Shown piece after piece: positions 51,845 to 60,593 of a stretch of 64,000 bases of DNA; position 1 is the stretch's first letter; every line of letters begins with the position of its first letter. The stretch is from contig CAZNOG010000013.1 of the NCBI GenBank assembly GCA_964574635.1, positions 44,752 to 108,751 of the forward strand. Direction: 5' to 3'. This DNA comes from CAZNOG01 sp964574635 (lineage in GTDB: Bacteria > Bacteroidota > Bacteroidia > Flavobacteriales_D > Cryomorphaceae). The position numbers and the translations under genes are program-made. A model generated the notes under the pieces. That model was not told the DNA's origin, did not search any database, and saw only the letters and a program-made list of their open reading frames with translations.

Positions 51845-54301
51845 ATGTATAACGAGGATATTTCAAGACTGAACTCGAATTTCGAGAGTTACCGCGATCG
51901 CTTGACCAATTTCGGGAGCGAGTTCGAGCCGGGATTGTTTTTGCATATCCTCAAGAAGAACCTGCTGCTACTGATCTTCATCCTTGTCGTGGTGCTGGTG
52001 GGCACCTTCCTCTACCTTCGGTATACCGCGCCGGTTTACGAAGCGAAAACCATCATTCAACTCGACAACCGCGACGACGCAAAGCGCGTGCTGAACGTAA
52101 ACCAATTTTACGAGGACAACGGGTTGATCCGCGACATAGAGCTGATGCGCTCCAAACTGTTGGTGACCCGCGTGGTGAAAAAAATGCCGCTGGGCGTGAC
52201 CTATTTCGAGAAGGGGGAAATCTTGACCAACCAGCACTACCCCACTTCTTTCTTTGCCGTGACCGTGGAAGCGATCGCCGACAGCTCCATCATGGGCAAA
52301 CCGATTTACGTGAACTTCGAGGGTGCCGAGCGCTACCGCCTGTCCTTGACCGAAGGGCCTTTAGGCGGGTGGCACCGCGTGGGCGAAACGGCGTCGAACG
52401 AGTACTTCACCTACCGCCTCGACCTGAGGGAAAGCGCGAGAAACGGACATGTGGATCGGGGAGAAATGACGACGTACTTCAGGTTGAACCGAGCCGAAGA
52501 CTTGGCTTCGAAATTCATCCGGCAACTGGATATCCGCATATTGAACAACACGGCCAAGACGATAGAAGTGAGCATGCGCGACCACAACGCCGGGGTGGCG
52601 CGTGACTTCGTGACCACCCACGCGGAAGAATACATCGATTTCGACCTGGAAATCAGAGAACAGAGCGCCACGAGCATCTTGCAGTTTATCGAGAGCCAAC
52701 TGGACACGGTGTACGAGAATCTGCGCGATTCGGAATTGCAACTCAACCTTTACAAGAAGGAGAACAAGATTTCCAATCTCGATAACCTTTCCGGCGTGTA
52801 CTTCGAGTACTTTCGGTCATTCGAAGACGAACTGGTGACTTTGGACTTGGACGAGCAGATGCTCAACGAGGTGGTCAAAACCATTCGACGCGATTCCGTA
52901 GTGGACGTGTACAACATCATTCCCATCCTCACCGGCACTTCGTACGAAAACACCATCGCCACCATGTTGGAGAAACTGCGGGAGTTGCTCACGGCCCGGG
53001 AAGAATTGCAGTACGACCTAAAGGAGAACAGCGCGCGCATCCGGCAGCTCGACTACAGCATCGGCATTCAGAAAAAATTGATTTTGGAGAGCATCGAGTC
53101 CGCCTTGGAAAAACTCCGCACGCGGCAGCGCTTCATCGGTGAAAAAATCGAGGAGTACGAAAGGCAATTCGGGTCCCTCCCCACGAAAGAATTGGAGTTT
53201 GCCCGGCTGAAACGTATTTTCGACATCAACGAGAAGTACTACACCATGCTGTTGGAGAAGAAGACGGAGTACCGCATATCCCAAGCGGGGTACGTGCCCG
53301 AAAATCGGATTCTCGAGCACCTGATCTCTTCCAACGAGCCCATCTCGCCCAAGAAAAAATTGATCACCGCCGGGATGATCGTCAGCGCGTTGATCCTCGG
53401 CCTGCTGATCGTAGTCGTAAAATATTTGCTGCACAACAGCATCACCTCGTTGAAAGAAATCACCAAACTCACCAACGCGTCGATATCGATCCTGGGGATG
53501 ATTCCGAAATACAAAAGCGACATCCCCACCTCGCAATTGCTCATCGACAAAAGCCCCAAATCGATGATATCCGAATCGTTCAGGAGTTTGCGCAGCAACT
53601 TGCAATTCCTCGACTCCGACGCCAATTCGGATGAGGCGAAAGTAATTTCGATTTCATCGACCACATCGGGAGAGGGCAAAACCTTTATCGCGATCAACCT
53701 CGCCGGGATCATCGCGTACTCGAACAAGAAAGTGATCGTGCTCGACCTCGACATGCGCAAGCCGAAAATCCACTTGGGTTTCGACGTTCCCAACGTGCAG
53801 GGCATGAGCACCATCCTCATCGGGTCCACGGCGGTGGAAAACTGCATTCAGCACAGCAACGTCGACAACCTCGACTTCATCACCGCGGGTCCCATCCCAC
53901 CCAATCCGGCGGAGCTGATCATCTCCGACCGCATGACGGAGGTACTGGAAAAGCTGAAAACGATGTACGACACCATCATCATCGACAACCCGCCGGTAGG
54001 ATTGGTGACCGATGGAATCCGTATGTTGAAGGAAGCCGACAACCCGATCTACATTTTCCGCGCCGACTATTCGAAAAAGCAATACATTCAAATCGTCGAC
54101 CGGCTGGTCAATGAAAACGACATCCAGAACCTTTCCGTAGTGCTCAATTGCGTGGATGTGGATCGTCACCGCTACGGCTACAACTACGGGTATGGCTACG
54201 GATATGGCTACGGGTACGGATATGGATACGGCTACGGATATTACGCCGAAGACAGCAAAAAACGAAAATCGGGTCTGCTTTCCCAACTCTTCAAATCATG
54301 A
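51845..54301 (+). CDS. Polysaccharide co-polymerase / tyrosine autokinase (Wzc-like)
   Basis: 818-residue inner-membrane bacterial tyrosine kinase controlling polysaccharide chain length and export. TM1 at ~40-58 (LLLLIFILVVVLVGTFLYL); a long periplasmic coiled-coil Wzz domain with the GNVR-like PTKELEFARLKRIFDINEKY; TM2 near 520 (LITAGMIVSALILGLLIVVV). The cytoplasmic kinase has Walker A SSTTSGEGKTFIAINLA, Walker A' VIVLDLDMRKPKIH and Walker B TIIIDNPPVG. The C-terminus is a tyrosine cluster of alternating Gly-Tyr (13 Tyr), the autophosphorylation tail, encoded by a hexamer-like repeat (54173-54244). Kinase and polymerase modules are fused in one chain, as usual outside Firmicutes. Downstream rfbC starts 16 bases after the stop. 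Confidence 0.94.
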   Translation: MYNEDISRLNSNFESYRDRLTNFGSEFEPGLFLHILKKNLLLLIFILVVVLVGTFLYLRYTAPVYEAKTIIQLDNRDDAKRVLNVNQFYEDNGLIRDIELMRSKLLVTRVVKKMPLGVTYFEKGEILTNQHYPTSFFAVTVEAIADSSIMGKPIYVNFEGAERYRLSLTEGPLGGWHRVGETASNEYFTYRLDLRESARNGHVDRGEMTTYFRLNRAEDLASKFIRQLDIRILNNTAKTIEVSMRDHNAGVARDFVTTHAEEYIDFDLEIREQSATSILQFIESQLDTVYENLRDSELQLNLYKKENKISNLDNLSGVYFEYFRSFEDELVTLDLDEQMLNEVVKTIRRDSVVDVYNIIPILTGTSYENTIATMLEKLRELLTAREELQYDLKENSARIRQLDYSIGIQKKLILESIESALEKLRTRQRFIGEKIEEYERQFGSLPTKELEFARLKRIFDINEKYYTMLLEKKTEYRISQAGYVPENRILEHLISSNEPISPKKKLITAGMIVSALILGLLIVVVKYLLHNSITSLKEITKLTNASISILGMIPKYKSDIPTSQLLIDKSPKSMISESFRSLRSNLQFLDSDANSDEAKVISISSTTSGEGKTFIAINLAGIIAYSNKKVIVLDLDMRKPKIHLGFDVPNVQGMSTILIGSTAVENCIQHSNVDNLDFITAGPIPPNPAELIISDRMTEVLEKLKTMYDTIIIDNPPVGLVTDGIRMLKEADNPIYIFRADYSKKQYIQIVDRLVNENDIQNLSVVLNCVDVDRHRYGYNYGYGYGYGYGYGYGYGYGYYAEDSKKRKSGLLSQLFKS
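54173..54244 (+). repeat. Gly-Tyr hexamer repeat in the kinase tail
   Basis: Twelve in-frame degenerate units of TAC/TAT-GGN encode (Tyr-Gly)n, with one Asn interruption, giving 13 tyrosines at the kinase C-terminus. Tandem six-base units can gain or lose copies without a frameshift, so tail length could vary between strains. Confidence 0.8.
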
Positions 54302-54317
54302 GAACCTCGCTTCACGC

Positions 54318-54869
54318 ATGGAAGTGATTACGTTTGACATAGAAGGACTTTTGTTGATCAAACCCCGGGTGTTTTCCGACGCCAGGGGATACTTTTTGGA
54401 AACGTTCAACGAAAAGGCATTCGAGCACCACGCCGGATTCCTTCCCGATTTTGTGCAAGACAATGAATCGTGCTCCCAGAGGGGAGTGCTGCGCGGGCTG
54501 CATTTTCAGCGCGAACCTTACGCCCAAGGCAAATTGGTGCGCGTGGTGAAGGGAAGAGTGCGGGATATCGCCGTAGACATCCGGGAAGGGTCCAAAACCT
54601 TCGGGCAACACGTGAGCGTTGAACTTTGCGGTGACAAAAAAGAGCAGTTCTACGTGCCGCCGGGTTTCGCCCACGGTTTTTCCGTAATGGAAGACGAAAC
54701 CATCCTGGCGTACAAATGCACGGATTTCCATCATCCGGAAAGTGAAGACATCCTCGCCTGGAACGATCCCGAATTGAAGATCGATTGGGGATTGGAAGAT
54801 CCCATTCTTTCGGAAAAAGACAGAACCAAAGGGAAATCACTGAGGGAAATCACACCATATCAGGGCTAA
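54318..54869 (+). CDS. rfbC: dTDP-4-dehydrorhamnose 3,5-epimerase
   Basis: 183-residue cupin epimerase converting dTDP-4-keto-6-deoxyglucose to dTDP-4-keto-rhamnose on the way to dTDP-L-rhamnose. Family length and motifs are complete: FSDARGYFLETFN, then the catalytic His in GVLRGLHFQREPYAQGKLVR, DIREGSKTFGQ, and the Tyr-bearing EQFYVPPGFAHGFSV. ATG 54318 starts where the family begins (MEVITFDIEGLLLIKPRVF). rfbA, rfbB and rfbD are not in the window, so the rest of the rhamnose pathway is elsewhere. Its stop overlaps the next ATG by one base. A rhamnose-type sugar in the exported glycan is the natural inference. Confidence 0.95.
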   Translation: MEVITFDIEGLLLIKPRVFSDARGYFLETFNEKAFEHHAGFLPDFVQDNESCSQRGVLRGLHFQREPYAQGKLVRVVKGRVRDIAVDIREGSKTFGQHVSVELCGDKKEQFYVPPGFAHGFSVMEDETILAYKCTDFHHPESEDILAWNDPELKIDWGLEDPILSEKDRTKGKSLREITPYQG

Positions 54870-55957
54870 TGGGAAGCAATTGGGAACTCATAGCGATCTA
54901 CGCCGCAATTTTCGCGGGACTCTTTGCCTTCGGGTTGTTGATCAACGGCGTGTTGTTGCGCTTCGTCAAGACCTTGGGCATGAAAAACCAAAACGGTACG
55001 CAAGTCCGGTGGAGCTCCGATACCAAGCCGGCCATCGGCGGGTTGAGTTTTTACATCGTTTTTCTACTGGGGCTGTCCCTGGCGTTTTTCACCTTCGATA
55101 TGCCCGACCTCACTACGCGCCTCGACTTGATCGGCGTGTTCATCGCCGCTTCGCTGGGGTTCATGATGGGCCTGACCGACGACGCGTACAACACCAATCC
55201 CATTCTCAAATTTTCCGTTCAGGTCATCTGCGGAATCATCTTGGTGGTGACCGGCTCCACCATCAACTTGTTCGACAGTGCGGTACTCAACAACCTGATC
55301 ACCATTTTTTGGGTCGTGGGTATCATGAACTCCATCAACATGCTCGACAACATGGACGGCATCGCCACCATCGTATCGATATTCATTTTGCTGTCGGGCA
55401 TGGGAGCGCTGGTCCTGTTCAACCGCTTCGAATCCTTCGAGTTTATGGTCATGTTGGCCATCCTCGCGTCCCTCGCCGCATTTTTGTGGTACAACTGGTT
55501 TCCCAGCCGCATTTATATGGGCGATACGGGCAGCCAATTTTTAGGGGTTTTGCTGGCGTATCTCGGTATCCATTATTGCTGGAACATCGAAAGTCTGATT
55601 CCTTTGGACGGACCGGTCCTGCCGGCCGCGGCACTATTGGCGGTGTTCACCCTTCCGCTTTGCGACACCACCGTAGTGACCATCAATCGTTTGCGCGACG
55701 GTAGATCACCTTTCGTAGGTGGAAAAGACCACACCACGCACCACCTATCCTACCGAGGTCTCACAGACGGAGGCGTGGCTTGGGTGTTTACGGGAATTTC
55801 GGTGATTTCCATGTTGCTCTACATGAGCTTGGTGCTTTTCGCCCCTGAAACGGGGTACTTTTTCCTGATCGCCTACCCCGTTTATTTCCTGGTGATTTTC
55901 TTGGTGCTTTTCGGCATCGCCGAGTACAACAAAAGAAGGGGTGTCAGCGTAGAGTAG
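54869..55957 (+). CDS. Undecaprenyl-phosphate sugar-1-phosphate transferase (WecA/MraY family)
   Basis: 362-residue polytopic membrane enzyme that starts glycan assembly by placing a sugar-1-phosphate on undecaprenyl phosphate. About ten membrane segments. The family's metal and substrate motifs are present: LTDDAYNTNP (Asp-Asp), MNSINMLDNMDGIATIV (the N-x-x-N-x-x-D-G-x-D-G type loop) and FPSRIYMGDTGSQFLG; the loop GRSPFVGGKDHTTHHLSYRG near 285-305 is the HxH/His region typical of the WecA branch rather than MraY. It overlaps rfbC by one base and closes the operon of export lipoprotein, kinase and rfbC. The specific sugar (GlcNAc versus another HexNAc) cannot be decided. Confidence 0.9.
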   Translation: MGSNWELIAIYAAIFAGLFAFGLLINGVLLRFVKTLGMKNQNGTQVRWSSDTKPAIGGLSFYIVFLLGLSLAFFTFDMPDLTTRLDLIGVFIAASLGFMMGLTDDAYNTNPILKFSVQVICGIILVVTGSTINLFDSAVLNNLITIFWVVGIMNSINMLDNMDGIATIVSIFILLSGMGALVLFNRFESFEFMVMLAILASLAAFLWYNWFPSRIYMGDTGSQFLGVLLAYLGIHYCWNIESLIPLDGPVLPAAALLAVFTLPLCDTTVVTINRLRDGRSPFVGGKDHTTHHLSYRGLTDGGVAWVFTGISVISMLLYMSLVLFAPETGYFFLIAYPVYFLVIFLVLFGIAEYNKRRGVSVE

Positions 55958-55986
55958 TAGGTTTATATTCAACACCTGTCCCGAAC

Positions 55987-57000
55987 ATGAAATTATCTCT
56001 CCGCAATTTTCAAAGGGCCACCTTGGGCCTGTTGCTCGTGCTCATCGCCACCGTCGTATGGGTGGGCTATTCCTTTTCTCCCGCGGAGGAAGACAAGGAC
56101 ATGAGCTACAGGCGGTATTTCAACGAAAATTACAAGATCTTTTCCCTCAGCACCCCTCGATCGCTCACTTTCGCCGGAGAAGATGTGCCTCTTGAACTGA
56201 TCGACGTCAGGGAATCCCTGGACCGTGAACTTTTGGTCAACACCTATTGGCAGAGCCAATCGCTGCTTTTCAACAAGAGGGCCAACCGTTGGTTTCCGGT
56301 GATCGAGCCCATCCTCGCCGAAAACGGAATCCCCGACGATTTCAAATACTTGGCCTTGATAGAAAGCGGCTTCGAAAACGTGGTTTCCCCTGCCGGAGCC
56401 ACGGGGTTTTGGCAATTCCTTCGCGACACCGGCCGAGAGTACGGCTTGGAGATCAACAACGAAGTGGACGAGCGCTACCACGTGGAAAAATCGACCGTGG
56501 CGGCCTGCAAATACCTGAAGGACGCCTACGACCGTTTCGGATCCTGGACGTTGGCGGCCGCCTCATACAACATGGGCATGCGCGGATTGCAAAGACAAAT
56601 CGAAAGGCAAAACAGCCACACGTACTACGACTTGCTTTTGAACTCCGAGACGGCCAGATACGTGTACCGCATCATGGCCGTGAAAGAAATCATGTCGAAG
56701 CCCGGCCAATACGGTTTCCACTACCGCCCCCAAGATTTGTACCCACCGTACCACACGAGGGAGGTGGAAGTGGATACCGCAGTGGAAGATTTCGCACGTT
56801 TTGCCCTGGAGCACGGCGTGAACTACAAAATCCTCAAAATATTGAATCCCTGGCTCCGCGACACGTATTTGACGAACCCCGAAGGCAATACGTACCGAAT
56901 TAAACTTCCCGCCGATTCCACGGCCGGATTGACTCCCTATTTTATACATCCCGATCAAATGGAGAACTTTGGGGTCCGAATCAAAGACACCCTGAATTGA
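55987..57000 (+). CDS. Lytic transglycosylase (SLT domain, MltD-like)
   Basis: 337-residue peptidoglycan-cleaving enzyme. An N-terminal membrane anchor or signal (ATLGLLLVLIATVVWVGYSF, ~11-30) is followed by a linker and the SLT/goose-lysozyme-type domain: catalytic Glu in LALIESGFENVVSPAGATG (~126), then FWQFLRDTGREYGLEINN, and ALAAASYNMG-like LAAASYNMGMRGLQRQ near 195. There is no LysM repeat in the C-terminal part, which makes it shorter than E. coli MltD. It is followed by uvrA, whose TTG start overlaps its stop by 4 bases, an unusual but clear coupling. Confidence 0.9.
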   Translation: MKLSLRNFQRATLGLLLVLIATVVWVGYSFSPAEEDKDMSYRRYFNENYKIFSLSTPRSLTFAGEDVPLELIDVRESLDRELLVNTYWQSQSLLFNKRANRWFPVIEPILAENGIPDDFKYLALIESGFENVVSPAGATGFWQFLRDTGREYGLEINNEVDERYHVEKSTVAACKYLKDAYDRFGSWTLAAASYNMGMRGLQRQIERQNSHTYYDLLLNSETARYVYRIMAVKEIMSKPGQYGFHYRPQDLYPPYHTREVEVDTAVEDFARFALEHGVNYKILKILNPWLRDTYLTNPEGNTYRIKLPADSTAGLTPYFIHPDQMENFGVRIKDTLN

Positions 57001-59855
57001 ACCCATCGACCCCCGCAGCGGCCACCGACCTCGAAGAACGTGTGGAAGTATACGGTGCCCGCGTACACAATCTGAAAAACATCGACGTCGACATCCCGAG
57101 GAATCAACTCGTGGTCATCACCGGGTTGAGCGGCAGCGGAAAGTCTTCCCTGGCCTTCGACACCGTGTATGCCGAAGGGCAGCGGAGATACATCGAAACG
57201 TTTTCGGCTTACGCACGCCGTTTCTTGGGATCCACGGAAAGGCCCGACGTGGACCGAATTTCCGGTCTCAGTCCCGTGATCAGCATCGAGCAAAAAACGA
57301 TCGGCCGCAACCCGCGATCGACCGTCGGCACGATCACCGAAATCCACGATTTCCTCCGCCTTCTCTACGCGCGGGTCTCGGAAGCTTTTTCGTACGAAAC
57401 GGGAGAAAGGATGGTGCAGTACGACGAAGACCGCATCACCGAGTTGATCGCCGAAACATACGCATCCGACAAAATAGCCATACTTGCCCCCTTGATTCGC
57501 GGGCGGAAAGGGCACTACCGCGAACTGTTCGAGCAGCTTGGAAAGCAGGGATACTTGCGGGTACGAGTGGACGGCGAACTCGTGGAGATAACACCCAAGC
57601 TCAAACTCGACCGGTACAAAACCCACGACATCGAATTGGTCGTGGATCGACTGAATGGTGCAGCCGGTGACCTTCAGCGTTTGCGTCGCAGCGTGAGTAC
57701 CGCACTGGACATGGGCGATGGTGCCATGATGGTCTACTTGATGGAAGACGGAACCGTGAGGCACTTCAGCAAACACTTGATGTGCCCAACCACGGGAATT
57801 TCTTACCCGCCCCCCGAGCCCAATTTATTTTCGTTCAACTCTCCATACGGAGTGTGCAGCATGTGCAACGGAATCGGGGAGATCAGCGAGGTGGATCGGG
57901 GAAAAATCATTCCCAATCCCAAGCTGAGCATTCGAAAAGGCGGATTGGCACCTTTGGGCAAATACAAAAACAACTGGTTCTTCAATCAGGTCGAAGCGCT
58001 GCTGAAAAAGTACGGGTTCACCCTGAACACCCCCATCGAAGACGTGGACGACGATTTGGTGGAGAAACTTCTGTACGGCACCGACGAAACGTTCAAATCG
58101 GTCGGCAGCTCGGGACGGCCGGATTACAACGTGAGTTTCGAAGGCTTGGTGCGATTTCTGGAGCGCCAGGCGGAAGAAGACGGATCCGCACCGCTCAAGC
58201 GCTGGGCCATGAGCTTCATGAACCGCGTCACGTGTCCGCAGTGCGACGGCACCCGCTTGAGAAAAGAAGCCCTTCAATTCAAGATCGGCGGTTTGAACAT
58301 CGCCGAGGTATCGGCCAAATCGGTCGCCGCTTTCGACGATTGGATCGGAAAAGTGAACAGCCATTTCGACGGGAAGCAAAAGCGCATCGCCAGAGACATC
58401 CTCACCGAAATCCAAAGCCGCTCTTCCTTTTTGAGAAACGTGGGCTTGGACTACCTCTCCCTGGATCGCGGGGCGCGAACCCTCTCGGGCGGAGAGGCCC
58501 AACGCATCCGTCTGGCCACGCAAATAGGCTCGCAATTGGTAGGCGTGCTTTACATCCTCGATGAGCCGAGCATCGGGTTGCACCAACGCGACAACCACAA
58601 GTTGATCGATTCTTTGAAGGCCCTGAAAGAGCCGGGCAATTCCGTGGTGGTCGTCGAGCACGACAAAGACATGATTCTCGCAGCCGATTACGTGATCGAC
58701 ATGGGGCCGCGGGCGGGAGAATTCGGTGGGGAGATCGTTTTCGCCGGCACGGTCGACGAAATCATGGCGTCCCAATCTCTCACCGCCGATTACCTGAACG
58801 GGCGACGCTCCATCGAAGTGCCGAAAAAGCGGCGAAAGGGGAACGGAAAAAAACTGCGGATCACCAAAGCCACCGGTCACAACCTCAAATCGGTAACCGC
58901 CGATTTCCCCTTGGGAAAGTTTATTTGCGTCACCGGGGTTTCGGGCAGCGGCAAATCCACTTTGATCGACGATACGCTTTACCCCATTTTGAACGCCCAC
59001 ATTTACAAGGGAGTCAAGAAGCCTCTGCCCTACGGGAAGGTCACCGGTTTGGAAGCCATCGACAAGGTGATCGAAATAGACCAGTCGCCGATCGGAAGAA
59101 CGCCGCGAAGCAATCCGGCCACTTACACGGGCGTGTTCACGGATATCCGCAACCTGTACGCCGAACTGCCCGAAGCGAAGATCAGGGGCTATAAACCCGG
59201 ACGATTTTCCTTCAACGTCGCCGGCGGGAGGTGCGAAACGTGCAAGGGCGCGGGGGTTCGCACCATAGAGATGAACTTCTTGCCCGACGTGTACGTGAAC
59301 TGCGATATATGCCGGGGCAAAAGGTACAATCGGGAAACCCTCGAGGTGCGGTACCGCGGCAAGTCCATCGCCGACGTGCTGGCAATGAGCATCGCCACGG
59401 CCTCAGAATTTTTCGCCGACCACCCGCGCATCGCGCAAAAGTTGAAAACCCTCAATCAAGTGGGTTTGGGCTACCTCACGCTGGGGCAGCGGTCCACCAC
59501 GCTATCCGGGGGAGAAGCCCAGCGAATCAAACTCTCCTCCGAACTTTCCAAGCGCGACACCGGCAGCACGTTCTACATCCTCGACGAGCCGACGACCGGT
59601 CTGCACTTCGAGGACATCCGAATGTTGCTGAAAGTACTCAACAAGCTGGTGGATAACGGAAACACCGTACTCGTCGTAGAACACAACATGGACGTCATCA
59701 AGGTGGCCGACCACATCATCGATTTGGGACCCGAAGGCGGGGAGAACGGCGGAGAGATCATCGCCAAAGGAACCCCGGAACAGATCGTAAAGCAAAACCG
59801 CGGATACACGGCGTCCTATCTCAAACCGGAATTATCAGATCGCCATGGGAAATAA
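56997..59855 (+). CDS. uvrA: Excinuclease ABC subunit A
   Basis: 952-residue DNA damage recognition ATPase of nucleotide excision repair. Both ABC modules are complete: Walker A GLSGSGKSSLAFDTVYAEGQ (~43-62) and GVSGSGKSTLIDDTLYP (~645-661), signatures LSGGEAQRIRLA and LSGGEAQRIKLS, Walker B YILDEPSIGLH and YILDEPTTGLH. The second zinc finger (GRCETCKGAG / NCDICRGKRY) is intact. In the first, the usual C-x-x-C pair reads C263-P-T-T266 before C287-S-M-C290, so one ligand is Thr. The start is taken as TTG 56997, overlapping the upstream stop by 4 bases; later Mets would remove the N-terminal strand. It overlaps the next gene by 11 bases. Confidence 0.95.
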   Translation: MNPSTPAAATDLEERVEVYGARVHNLKNIDVDIPRNQLVVITGLSGSGKSSLAFDTVYAEGQRRYIETFSAYARRFLGSTERPDVDRISGLSPVISIEQKTIGRNPRSTVGTITEIHDFLRLLYARVSEAFSYETGERMVQYDEDRITELIAETYASDKIAILAPLIRGRKGHYRELFEQLGKQGYLRVRVDGELVEITPKLKLDRYKTHDIELVVDRLNGAAGDLQRLRRSVSTALDMGDGAMMVYLMEDGTVRHFSKHLMCPTTGISYPPPEPNLFSFNSPYGVCSMCNGIGEISEVDRGKIIPNPKLSIRKGGLAPLGKYKNNWFFNQVEALLKKYGFTLNTPIEDVDDDLVEKLLYGTDETFKSVGSSGRPDYNVSFEGLVRFLERQAEEDGSAPLKRWAMSFMNRVTCPQCDGTRLRKEALQFKIGGLNIAEVSAKSVAAFDDWIGKVNSHFDGKQKRIARDILTEIQSRSSFLRNVGLDYLSLDRGARTLSGGEAQRIRLATQIGSQLVGVLYILDEPSIGLHQRDNHKLIDSLKALKEPGNSVVVVEHDKDMILAADYVIDMGPRAGEFGGEIVFAGTVDEIMASQSLTADYLNGRRSIEVPKKRRKGNGKKLRITKATGHNLKSVTADFPLGKFICVTGVSGSGKSTLIDDTLYPILNAHIYKGVKKPLPYGKVTGLEAIDKVIEIDQSPIGRTPRSNPATYTGVFTDIRNLYAELPEAKIRGYKPGRFSFNVAGGRCETCKGAGVRTIEMNFLPDVYVNCDICRGKRYNRETLEVRYRGKSIADVLAMSIATASEFFADHPRIAQKLKTLNQVGLGYLTLGQRSTTLSGGEAQRIKLSSELSKRDTGSTFYILDEPTTGLHFEDIRMLLKVLNKLVDNGNTVLVVEHNMDVIKVADHIIDLGPEGGENGGEIIAKGTPEQIVKQNRGYTASYLKPELSDRHGK

Positions 59856-60561
59856 AGAAGACGAACAACGCATTCGACGGGCGTTTCGCCCGCGATCCTG
59901 GCAAGAAACCAAAACCAAGGACAGCTGGGGAATATTCAAGGTCATGGCCGAATTCGTGCAAGGGTACGAGCAGCTTTCGCGCATCAAACCCTGCGTATCC
60001 ATTTTCGGTTCGGCACGGATGAAGGAAGACAACGTGTTTTACGAAGCCGCCGAAGAAATCGCATACCAACTGAGTCAGAGCGGGTACGGCATCATCACCG
60101 GCGGCGGACCCGGGATCATGGAAGCGGGAAACCGCGGGGCGCACCGCGCCGGTGGTGTCAGCGTGGGGCTGAACATCGACCTCCCCTTCGAGCAAAGCGG
60201 AAATCCCTACATCGACCACGATAAATTCATCGAGTTCGATTACTTTTTCGTGCGTAAGGTGATGTTCGTGAAATACTCCCAAGGTTTCATCGTCATGCCC
60301 GGTGGATTCGGAACCTTGGATGAACTTTTCGAGGCGTTGACCCTCATCCAAACGGGCAAGATCGGTCGTTTTCCGATCATCCTGTACGGCGAAGACTACT
60401 GGAAAGGGTTGTTGGAATGGATCAGCACGCACTTGCGCGACCACTACAAAACCATCAGCCCGGAAGATTTGAACCTCTTCCGTTTGGTGAACACCCCCGA
60501 GCAGGCAGTGGAGCACATCGACCGTTTCTACCAGAAATACATGTTGAAACCGAACTTCTGA
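59845..60561 (+). CDS. LOG family protein (TIGR00730-like, cytokinin-nucleotide phosphoribohydrolase fold)
   Basis: 238-residue Rossmann-like protein. The signature PGGFGTLDELFEALTLIQTG (~153-172) and YGIITGGGPGIMEAGNRGA (~84-102) are the PGGxGTxxE and GGGxxGxM motifs of the LOG family, which hydrolyses nucleoside 5'-monophosphates to base and ribose phosphate. It is a housekeeping-like gene in many bacteria with no clear physiological role. The N-terminus (EDEQRIRRAFRPRSWQETK) is a short charged helix before the fold. It overlaps uvrA by 11 bases. A possible 7-bp inverted repeat (60574-60580 with 60604-60610) straddles its convergent boundary with the next gene. Confidence 0.9.
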   Translation: MGNKEDEQRIRRAFRPRSWQETKTKDSWGIFKVMAEFVQGYEQLSRIKPCVSIFGSARMKEDNVFYEAAEEIAYQLSQSGYGIITGGGPGIMEAGNRGAHRAGGVSVGLNIDLPFEQSGNPYIDHDKFIEFDYFFVRKVMFVKYSQGFIVMPGGFGTLDELFEALTLIQTGKIGRFPIILYGEDYWKGLLEWISTHLRDHYKTISPEDLNLFRLVNTPEQAVEHIDRFYQKYMLKPNF

Positions 60562-60593
60562 GTGGGTATCCGGTTCGGAAATGCACGGGAGGA

